From the NCBI GenBank assembly GCA_963803125.1, contig CAWDLR010000003.1, forward strand, positions 868,001-932,000: DNA of 64,000 nucleotides, read 5' to 3'. Positions 8,306 to 16,250 of this stretch are shown one piece after another. The notes under the pieces were generated by a model. That model was not told where the DNA came from, did not search any database, and worked only from the letters and a program-made list of their open reading frames with translations. The translations under genes were made by a program, and so were the position numbers. Source of the stretch: G963675935 sp963803125 (GTDB lineage: Bacteria > Planctomycetota > Planctomycetia > Pirellulales > Thermoguttaceae). Each line of letters starts with the position of its first letter. The stretch's first letter is position 1.

Positions 8306-9985
8306 ATGCTCATTCCGGTCTTGCGACACGGACGAATCGTAGTCTTGGCCTACGGTATGGGCTTGGTCGGGGTCCTCCTCGCCGCATTCGCCGAAAAAGC
8401 TGTTGCCCTTACGCCCAAGAGCCCCGAGGTCAGAGAGGCAATCGACAAAGGCATCGCCTATCTCAGATCCGATGCCGCCAGCGACGAGAGACTTGGCGCC
8501 ATCGCCCTGCATGGCCACGCACTGTGGATGTACAAGCTGTACAGCGGCAACGGCTCGGACGCCAGAGTCTTTGGCTTGGCGGACAAGCTCCACGCCGTGC
8601 TGAATGGCATGGACGCCAGCAAACTGGACACCCACGTCTGGGACATCTACAGCGTCGGCTTGTCGATCGTCTTCTTGGCCGACTTGGGCAAGAAGAACGA
8701 GAACAAATACCGCGAGGACGTCGAATGCCTGCTCGCCTTTTTGCGCAAGTACCAGAAGTCGAGCGGCGGCTGGGGCTATCCGCCCGGGCACCAATATGAA
8801 AAAACCGGCGACACTTCGATGACGCAATATGCCGTGCTCAGCTCGTGGACGGCCAAGCACGCAGGGTTCGACGTCCCCAAGGAATCGGTCGAGGCGGTGG
8901 CCGAGTGGCTGCTGAAGACACAAGACCCCAAAGGCGGCTGGGGCTACCAGGGAAAACCTGGCGGCATCCGCGCCTTGGTGCCGCAGGACGAAGTTCGCCC
9001 CAGCCTGGCCGCCGCCGGCTCGGGAAGTCTCTACATCTGTGCCAGTTTCCTCGGCATAACCCATGAAAAGGAAAACAAGGAGGAGAAACTCCCTTCGGCG
9101 TTGAAGGAGATCAAGGAGAAGACTCCCGTCAAGGAGCGGCCAAATACGCGGATCGACGTGCGGGCGGTGTATGAAGCAGAAGAAAACGCCAAGAGGTGGC
9201 TGGCCGAACACTCCGGCGCCAAGAACGTACCGATGTGGGTCGACTATTACCTCTACGCCCTGGAACGCTGCATGGCCTTTCGCGAGTCGTACGAAAACAC
9301 CGACGAGAGCGAGCCCGACTGGTACAACGACGGCGCCGAATTTCTGATGAAGAGCCAAGGGCGCAATGGGGACTGGACCAATGACCAGGCCGGTCCGGTG
9401 TGCGACACCGCCTTCGCCGTCCTCTTCCTGATGCGCTCCACGCGACAGGTGGTCGGCCAGGTGAAACATTACAACCAAGGGATGATGATCGGCGGCCGCG
9501 GCATCCCCAAGAACACCGACCAGATCGAGCGGAACGCCAACGGCAATATCGTCGCCAGGCCGCTTCTCGGGCCCGGCGAGAGACTGCTGGCCGCGCTGGA
9601 AAACCCGGACTCACGCGAGTTCGACAAGTCGGCCGATCTGCTGGAGCAGTTGCCCGCCGACGAGGTCGAGAAGCTGAAGGCCAAGTATGGGGACAAGATC
9701 CGCCGCCTGGTGTCGAGCAAGTCGGCCGAGGCGCGATTGGCCGCCGTGCAGATGCTCGCCAGGGAAGGCCGCAATCTCGACAATGTCGAGACGCTGATCT
9801 ATGCGCTGACCGATCCCGACTATCGGGTGGTTCGCGCCGCCAATGAGGCTCTGCTGCGAATACGGCGGGTGCCGACGGCCGCCATGCTCCCCGACACCCT
9901 GAACGAAGAAGACCACCGCCGGCTGGTGGAAACGTGGAAGGCCTGGTATCAGACGATCCGGCCCAGCGCGGAAGTGAAATATTGA
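8306..9985 (+). CDS. Exported alpha/alpha-toroid protein (prenyltransferase/squalene-oxidase repeats)
   Basis: About 559 residues from ATG 8306; an upstream TTG at 8270 is possible. A hydrophobic N-terminal segment (residues 10-30) is a signal peptide or anchor. The body contains repeats of the terpenoid-cyclase/prenyltransferase toroid type: ECLLAFLRKYQKSSGGWGYP, LLKTQDPKGGWGY, FLMKSQGRNGDWTND. I see no DxDD acid motif, so squalene/hopene cyclase activity is unlikely. The last 150 residues look like HEAT-type helices (VQMLAREGRNLDNVETLIYALTDPDY). It is the first gene of the run that continues with ExbB and ExbD homologues 46 bases downstream. Function unknown; possibly a periplasmic sensing or binding scaffold. 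Confidence 0.85.
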   Translation: MLIPVLRHGRIVVLAYGMGLVGVLLAAFAEKAVALTPKSPEVREAIDKGIAYLRSDAASDERLGAIALHGHALWMYKLYSGNGSDARVFGLADKLHAVLNGMDASKLDTHVWDIYSVGLSIVFLADLGKKNENKYREDVECLLAFLRKYQKSSGGWGYPPGHQYEKTGDTSMTQYAVLSSWTAKHAGFDVPKESVEAVAEWLLKTQDPKGGWGYQGKPGGIRALVPQDEVRPSLAAAGSGSLYICASFLGITHEKENKEEKLPSALKEIKEKTPVKERPNTRIDVRAVYEAEENAKRWLAEHSGAKNVPMWVDYYLYALERCMAFRESYENTDESEPDWYNDGAEFLMKSQGRNGDWTNDQAGPVCDTAFAVLFLMRSTRQVVGQVKHYNQGMMIGGRGIPKNTDQIERNANGNIVARPLLGPGERLLAALENPDSREFDKSADLLEQLPADEVEKLKAKYGDKIRRLVSSKSAEARLAAVQMLAREGRNLDNVETLIYALTDPDYRVVRAANEALLRIRRVPTAAMLPDTLNEEDHRRLVETWKAWYQTIRPSAEVKY

Positions 9986-10031
9986 CCGGCGACAAGCCGC
10001 CTTGCCCTAAGTGAGACACAGGTAAACCGTC

Positions 10032-10676
10032 ATGCACAACATCAATGATCTGGCCGCGAAACTCGGCGACTTCTGTTACGTCTTTTTGTCCTGCAATTTC
10101 CTTTGGGGTCTGTTTTGCGTGATCCTGTTGTGGCGGCGGGTGATGGCCTTGCGGTTCGCCTCCGAGCAATCGCAGGCGCAATTCCTTAACGAGGTGCAGA
10201 CCCATCTGGAAAACGGCGATTTTGACGCCGCGGCCGAGGTCTGCCAGGCGGAGGAGCGGGCCCTGCCGCAATTGACCCTGGCGGTGATCGAGAACCGCGA
10301 GCTCAACGAGTCGCAACTGCGGCAGTTGATCGCCGAATTGATGCAGCGGAAGATCTTCGCCGACCTCGAATCACGGCTGAGCTGGGTGGCCACGGTCATC
10401 AAAAGCGGCCCGTTGCTGGGGCTGTTCGGCACGGTCTTGGGCATGATGGCCGCCTTCGGCCGCATCGGCACCGGCGAGAAAATCAAGGCCGAACAGATCG
10501 CCTACGACATCAGCATCGCCTTGATCTGCACGGCGATGGGCCTGATGACCGCCATCCCCTTCACCTTCTTGCTGAACAACCTGAACATCCGCGTCCGCAA
10601 TTTGCAGGATTCGCTCAGTTCGGGCATGACCCGCTTCCTCGAACACTTCAAGACGGTGACCGCCAAATACATGTAA
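10032..10676 (+). CDS. MotA/TolQ/ExbB-family proton channel subunit
   Basis: 214 residues with one N-terminal membrane helix (about 14-36), a cytoplasmic helical region, and two C-terminal helices containing the family signature (GPLLGLFGTVLGMMAAFGRIG and ALICTAMGLMTAIPFTFLLN). ExbB/TolQ pentamers surround an ExbD/TolR dimer and convert proton flow into force across the periplasm. Two ExbD-like genes follow at once, which supports a working motor. No TonB box or classical TonB is visible in the window, so the energised partner is probably one of the unusual neighbours. Confidence 0.93.
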   Translation: MHNINDLAAKLGDFCYVFLSCNFLWGLFCVILLWRRVMALRFASEQSQAQFLNEVQTHLENGDFDAAAEVCQAEERALPQLTLAVIENRELNESQLRQLIAELMQRKIFADLESRLSWVATVIKSGPLLGLFGTVLGMMAAFGRIGTGEKIKAEQIAYDISIALICTAMGLMTAIPFTFLLNNLNIRVRNLQDSLSSGMTRFLEHFKTVTAKYM

Positions 10677-10683
10677 CACCCCT

Positions 10684-10755
10684 TGTAGGAGGCGATTCCC
10701 GTCGCCGATTGATTGTCGCAGCGCGACGGATCGGCGACGGGAGTCGCCTCCTACA
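10684..10755. repeat. Palindromic GGAGGCGATTCCCGTCGCCG element between exbB- and exbD-like genes
   Basis: Arms 10684-10709 and 10730-10755 are 26 bases each, inverted with one mismatch, eight bases after the exbB-like stop. It belongs to the same family as 4391-4535, 8030-8171, 11731-11799 and 37426-37493. As a transcript hairpin it could set the ExbB:ExbD ratio. Confidence 0.8.
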
Positions 10756-10778
10756 GTACGACTTCGGAGGACAGAAAG

Positions 10779-11273
10779 ATGGACGCCGGCCCCGCCCCTG
10801 CCGCCAGTTCGGCCCCCTCGCCGTTCGACGAGGACACGCTGGTGCCGAAGAAGGCGTTGGTCGACGACGCCCGCTTCGACGTCACGGCGATGGTCGATCT
10901 GGTGTTCATGATGAACATCTTCTTCCTGGTGACCTGGGCGGAGATGGCCCGGGCGGAGATCGACCTGCCCACCGTCCGCCACTGCACCGCCGCCGAACGC
11001 GACAAGTCGATCGTCTTCACCATCACCGCCCCGAAGGGCTCGACCACGGCCGCGTTCTACATCGGCGACGGCACCGGCGGCGGCCAGCTCAGCCCCGGCG
11101 AAATCGACCGCAAGGTGACCAGCGTCACCGAGGACGGCGTCCGCGACGGAAAGGACATCGTGCTGATCAAAGCCGAGAAAGACGTGCTGTTGCGCGACGT
11201 GGCCCACATTGCCACCGTCGCCACCGCCGTCAAGGGTACGAGATTGATGTTGGCTGTCATCGAGAAAAGATAG
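10779..11273 (+). CDS. ExbD/TolR-family biopolymer transport protein (first copy)
   Basis: 164 residues. A cytoplasmic N-terminus rich in Ala/Pro is followed by one membrane helix with the family proton-binding aspartate context (DVTAMVDLVFMMNIFFLV), then a periplasmic domain (IDLPTVRHC...). The ATG at 10779 has GGAGG eight bases upstream, which decides the start; a longer in-frame reading from 10713 passes through the palindrome and is rejected. It pairs with the upstream ExbB homologue. Two unequal ExbD copies in one operon are common where the motor drives something other than a classical TonB. Confidence 0.92.
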   Translation: MDAGPAPAASSAPSPFDEDTLVPKKALVDDARFDVTAMVDLVFMMNIFFLVTWAEMARAEIDLPTVRHCTAAERDKSIVFTITAPKGSTTAAFYIGDGTGGGQLSPGEIDRKVTSVTEDGVRDGKDIVLIKAEKDVLLRDVAHIATVATAVKGTRLMLAVIEKR

Positions 11274-11289
11274 AAGAGGGGGATCCGCC

Positions 11290-11727
11290 ATGGCCGCCGC
11301 AGCGAAAATGAAAGTCGAAGACCTGGTCGATATGACCGCGATGGTCGATATCGTCTTCTTCGTGTTGATCTTCTTCATGGTCACCTCGATGGAGGGCGTC
11401 TACTCCTCGATCCAGATGCCTTCGCCCGACCCGCAGAAGGTGGCCACCAACGGCAAACGATCGGTCAACGAGTTCGAAAGCGACAAGGAATACGTGGTCG
11501 TGCGGATCGACAAGGACAACACGCTTTGGGTCAACGACACCGAGGTCGCCAGTCAGCAGGAGCTTCTGACCCGCCTCCGCGAGCTCCGCCAGGCCAACTC
11601 CTCGCTGAACAAGATGCTCGTGTTGGGCAACAGCGAGGCCAAGAACGGCAAAGTCGTGGAGGTGCTCGACGCGGGCAACGACGTGGGCATGGACAACATG
11701 CAACTGGCCATCGACGACGAATCCTAA
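11290..11727 (+). CDS. ExbD/TolR-family biopolymer transport protein (second copy)
   Basis: 145 residues. The N-terminus is short, then a membrane helix around residues 12-34 contains DMTAMVDIVFFVLIFFMV with the expected aspartate. The periplasmic part has VVVRIDKDNTLWVNDTEV and NKMLVLGNSEAKNGKVVEVL, which matches the ExbD/TolR periplasmic fold. The start follows GAGGGGGAT. It lies 17 bases after the first ExbD and is surely co-transcribed. A heterodimer of the two ExbDs is possible. Confidence 0.92.
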   Translation: MAAAAKMKVEDLVDMTAMVDIVFFVLIFFMVTSMEGVYSSIQMPSPDPQKVATNGKRSVNEFESDKEYVVVRIDKDNTLWVNDTEVASQQELLTRLRELRQANSSLNKMLVLGNSEAKNGKVVEVLDAGNDVGMDNMQLAIDDES

Positions 11728-11730
11728 CCC

Positions 11731-11799
11731 TGTAGGAGGCGACTCCCGTCGCCGATAACGGCGGCAAACCTCGAGCGGCGACGGGAGTCGCCTCCTACA
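11731..11799. repeat. Palindromic GGAGGCGACTCCCGTCGCCG element after second exbD-like gene
   Basis: Arms 11731-11754 and 11776-11799 are perfectly inverted over 24 bases with a 21-base loop. It starts four bases after the stop codon. Same family as the copy 1 kb upstream. Confidence 0.8.
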
Positions 11800-11834
11800 G
11801 CCGGAAACACAATCATCTCTTTATAGATCCTACC

Positions 11835-12754
11835 GTGTCACCGTCATCCAAAGCCAAAGCCGTTGTCGTCGCGGGACGCCGCATGCAGGTCTCGCTCTAC
11901 GACCGCGCCTCCAGCATGTTGCTGGCCCTGCTGTTGACCAGCGGCGTGGTGGCCACCTTCCTCTTCATCCTCTGGCTGGGCAAGACGGTGGGGGTGAACC
12001 AGGTTGCCGTTCCCTGCGAGATCACCGAAGTCAACGAGGACGGCGAAGGCGGCGGCGACGGCCGGCCCGCCGGCGGCTCGCAGCTCGACACCCCCTCGGA
12101 CGAAGCCTTTGTCGGCAACGACAAGGAAACCGCCGACGTGCAGCAAGACCTGCAAATGCTCAACGACACCGCCGCCAAGGCGGCCGACCTCGACGATCCC
12201 GAGTTGGTCGCCCCCACCCACCACGGCAGCTTCGGCTCCGGCGGCGGAATCTACGGCGGCTTCGGCGACGGCCGCGGCATGGGCCACGGCCCCGGCAAGC
12301 CCGGCTGGCCCCGGCACTGGGAGGTCATGTTCTCCCGCGCCACCCTGGACGCCTACGCCAAGCAGCTCGACTTCTTCAAAATCGAATTGGCCGTGCTCCA
12401 GCCCAATAACAGAATCATCTACGCCTTCAATCTGGCCAATTCCAAGCCCGACACCCGCGTCGTCGTCAATCCGGCGCTGAATGAGAGACGCTATTATCTT
12501 ACCTGGCGCACCGGCGAAATGCAGCAGGCGGACCGGGACCTACTGGCCAAGGCTGGGATCGACCCCGGAGATCGGCTGATCCTGAAGTTCCTTCCCCAAG
12601 ACGTTGAGCTGACGCTGATACGTTTGGAAAGGGGCTACAACAACCTCACGCCGAAAGACATCAGGAAGACTCGCTTCGGCGTCCGCCCGGAGGGCGAGGG
12701 ATTCGCCTTCTACGTGATGGAGCAGATCATCAAGCGCGAGGTATACCCACATGA
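11835..12754 (+). CDS. Membrane-anchored periplasmic protein of unknown function, probably frameshifted at its end
   Basis: From a GTG at 11835: a short basic N-terminus, a membrane helix (residues 21-44, LALLLTSGVVATFLFILWLG), then an acidic linker, a Gly-rich loop (GSFGSGGGIYGGFGDGRG) and a C-terminal domain of about 150 residues (WEVMFSRATLDAYAKQLDFFKIELAVL...). The topology (one N-terminal anchor, periplasmic domain) is that of a TonB-like partner for ExbBD, but there is no sequence match I recognise. The open frame runs on to 14078, across the next gene. That extension is its shadow. One missing base near 12737 would instead give KREGIPT followed by TGA at 12752, overlapping the next ATG as ATGA. 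Confidence 0.75.
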
Positions 12755-15700
12755 TTTCGCCCGAACGATTTCTTACGCTTCTCCAAGAAAAAGAGATGTT
12801 GTCGCCGCGGACGGTGGCCAGCCTCCGCGAGCAAATCGCCAATTCGGCCGAGCCGATGACCGCCGCGGCGTTGGCCAAGCGGTTGATCAAGCACGGGCGG
12901 ATTACCCAAGCCCAGGCGAAACGGCTGCTGGCGGAGGAACGAGAATCGCCCAGCCGGCCGGCCGCCGCCACCGCGAAGCCGAAGCGCAGCGACGATCTCG
13001 GTTTTGCCCCGATGGAAGGCGAAGGCGAGCAGGACAAATCCGCCAAGCCGCGGAAGCGGTCGGCGACGCCGCAACAACCGGCCGGCAAAGCGGCGGCGAA
13101 ACCGGCTGCCAAGCCCGCAGCCAAAGCGGCCGCCTCGACGATGGACGAGACGTTGCTGCAATCGCGGGTCGCTCTGGCCGAGCCGGAGCCGCTCCGCGGT
13201 CTGATGGCAGACGCCCCCGCCGGCGCCTTGGCCGAAGCTGCCCCGCGGCGGAGCCTGTGGAGCTTCTTCCAACGCAAGCCGCGCGGCAAGAAGAAGACCG
13301 ACGAAGAGAAGTGGGGCGGCGGCCTGATGGTCATGGGCGGCGGCGCACTGGTCGTCTTCCTGCTGATCATCGGCGTCCTGATCTGGGCGATGCAGTACGC
13401 CGGCAAGGACAAGCTTTTCAACGCCGCCGACGGCGACTACCGCGGCGGCTCCTACGTCCAGGCGATCCAGAAGTACGCGACCTTCGTCGAGAAATACCCG
13501 TCCGACGACCGCGCCAGCCTGGCGCGGGTTCGCATCGGCCTGGCAAAACTCTGGCAGGCCACGCCCAACGGCGCCAATTGGCCGGCGGCGCTGGATGTGG
13601 CCCAGGAAGAAGTGAAGAGAATGTCGCGCGAGACCGCCTTCAAGGAGGCCCATTCCGATCTGGCCTCGCTGCTGACGAAGATCGCCGAGAACCTCGTCGC
13701 CCAAGCCCGCAAAAACCCGACGGCCGACCTGGTCGCCAAAGCCCAAAATGCCCTGGCCATGGCCGAAAAGCCGGAATACGTGCCCAAGAACCTCCGCCCC
13801 GAGAGCAAGCTGACCGATGCCCGCCAGTCGCTCGGCATCGCCGAGCACCAACTGGCCCGCGGCAACGAGCTCGACAAGGCACTGGCGGGCATGCAGAAGG
13901 CGGTGAAGGAGTTGAAGACGGCCGATGCCTATGTCGCCTGCGGCGCCCTGCTACACCAATATCCCGATATGACCAACGACCCGCGGCTGAAGAAGATGCT
14001 GCTGGCGGTTTCGGCGGCACAACAGGTCCTGGTGAAGACCGTCTCGCAGGTAAAGCACGCCAGCACGGACGAGCCTAAGACGGCCGTGCTCCGCAGCGTG
14101 ACGTTGGCCCAGTGCGACGCCAAGAACAAGGCCGCCGACGCGGAGGGGCAAATCGCCCTGGCCGCCGTCGACGGCGCCGTCTACGGACTGGACGCCGCCA
14201 GCGGACGGGTGCTCTGGCGACGAGTCGTCGGCTTCGACGCCAATCCGCTGGCGGCGGCCTTTCCGCCCACGCCGCTCTCCTCGGAGCCGGGCAGCGACGC
14301 CCTGGTCGTCGGCCCCGCCCATAACGAGCTCTTGCGGCTGGAAGGGGCCAGCGGCCGACTGAAGTGGCGCTGCGCCCTCGGCGAGCCCTTCGACTCCAAC
14401 CCCGTCATCGCCGGCGACAGAATCCTGGTGACCACCCGCAGCGGCAAGCTGTTCACCATCGCCGCCGCCTCGGGCGAATCGAAGCAGTACATCCAGTTCC
14501 CGCAGCAGCTTGACGTCGCTCCGGTCGTCGATGGCCGCCGGTCGCTGATCTACCAGGTCGCCTCGCACACCAACCTCTTCGTGCTTTCGCTCGACCAGGG
14601 CGTTTGCAAGCACGTCGCCTACTTGGGCCACGGGGCGGCGAGCATCACCACCGCGCCCGTGATGTTCGGCGACTACCTGCTGGTCTCGATCAACGGCGGC
14701 GCTCGCGACGCGGTGTTGCGGGCGTACGCGATCGAGCCGAACAACTCCGACAAACCCACCCCCTGGCTCAGACTCGTGCAGGAAATCCCGCTGGACGGCC
14801 ATCTGCAAATGTCGCCGCTGGTCGAGGGCCAACGCGTGCTGGTCACCACCAACTCCGGCTGGGTCCGCGCCTTCGAGCTCAGCGCCACCGACATGAAGAA
14901 CCCGTTGCGCGAAGTCGCGCAGACCGCCATCCAAGGCGGCGGAAACCTGACGCGATTCGCCGTGATGCAGAACGGACGGTTCTGGATCGCCGACGACCGC
15001 TTGACCGGTTATGACGTCCAGGCGGCCCGCGGCCAGTTGATGCCCAAGTCGGTCGACTGCGTTGATAGCGTCTTCCTCCAGTCGCCGGTGGTCCTCGGCC
15101 AGTCGGTCGTGTCGGTGCGGCGGAAGGTGGACAAGAGCGGCAAACTCGCCATGCCCGGCGCCATCGTTTCCGCCCTCTCCATGCATGAAGCGAACACGTT
15201 CTTCTGGGAGACGCGAATCGGCTCGCCATTGGTGGGCGAGCCGCTGGTCATGGACGCCGACGGCAAGAACGACGGCAAACTGCTCGCCGTCACCGCCAAC
15301 GGCGGCGCCTTCAAGATCGATACGAAGCAAGACAAATCGGCTGTGGTCAACGATCCGATTGTGGTGTCGGACTTCTTCACCTTCCAGCGACCGTTCAGCT
15401 ACGTCGACCGGCTGCCCGGCGGCGTGCTGGCCATCGGCAGCGGCAAAGGAGACGACCACATCGGACTGTTTGAGCCGGCCAGCGACGCGCCGATGATGCG
15501 GCTGCTGAAGGTGCCCGGCGTGCTGGCTTGCGCCCGGCGGCGTTCGGCCGCGGATTGTTGGCCCCCTGCAAGGCCGGCCAAGTCTGCTGGCTCAATTGCG
15601 ACCCGAGCAAGAGCGACGACCAACTGGCCGAGCCGTTCCTGCCGCGACTCGAGCCCGGCGCCGAAGTCGACTGGCTGATTCCCGCGGTCGTCAGCGACAC

Positions 15701-16250
15701 GCAAGCGGCGGTTTACGACGGGAAGATGTCGCTTTATCTGCTCGGCGTCCAGCAACAGCCGAAAACCCATCTGGCCGAGCTTGGTCAGACGGCCTTGCCG
15801 AAGCTGCTCGGCGCGCCGCTGGCCGTCCTCGGGCAAACCGTGTTCGCGGTCGATGCCGCGGGCGGACTGCGAATCTTCACTTTGCCGGGGCTGACTCCCG
15901 GCGGCGACGCGGTCCTCGGCGGCCGCTGCGCCTGGGGGCCCGCCCGCGCCGGCGACAACGTCCTGGTCTCCAGCGATGACGGCGAGCTGTTCTGCTTCGA
16001 CGCCAAGGGCGCGCGAGTCTGGCGCATCCCGCTCGAATACGGCCCCTTGGCCGGCGCCCCGCTCCGCGTCGGATCGCAACTGCTGTTGGCCTCGCAAAGT
16101 GGGATCGTCTGGCGGGCCGACGCCGCCAGCGGCAAGGAATTGGCCAAGGTCGATGCCGGTTGCCCGCTGGCCACCGGGCCGGTCCTCTGCGGCGGAAAGT
16201 TGTTGGTCGGCGGTCACGACGGCACCCTCTACGAAGTACGCCAGCCATGA
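12751..16250 (+). CDS. TM-anchored PQQ-type beta-propeller protein (BamB-like), frameshifted
   Basis: The N-terminal 65 residues are helical (FLTLLQEKEMLSPRTVASLR, TQAQAKRLLAEERE), then an Ala/Lys/Pro-rich linker, a membrane helix near residues 190-215 (MVMGGGALVVFLLIIGVLIWAM region), a TPR-like segment (SYVQAIQKYATFVEKYPSDD) and a large propeller with repeats such as VDGAVYGLDAASGRVLWRR and ASGRLKWRCALGEPFDSN. Around 15526 the frame shifts by one base: GTGCTGGC/TTGCGCCCGGCG continues as LRPAAFGRGLLAPCKAGQV to the TGA at 16248. Repaired length is about 1165 residues. BamB-type propellers scaffold outer-membrane complexes, so a scaffolding role in this envelope operon is a reasonable inference. 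Confidence 0.85.

Noticed and set aside
8306..9985. Squalene-hopene cyclase or protein prenyltransferase activity
   Set aside because: Only the toroid repeats match; the catalytic acid motif is missing and the protein is exported.
12755..14078. Continuation of the ORF that starts at 11835 beyond 12754
   Set aside because: It becomes Arg/Gly/Pro/Ala-rich and lies out of frame over the propeller gene, which has real domains. A one-base indel near 12737 explains the lost stop.
16160..16246. Upstream start for the SBP-like gene
   Set aside because: That part lies out of frame inside the propeller gene. The ATGA overlap at 16247 fits the operon.
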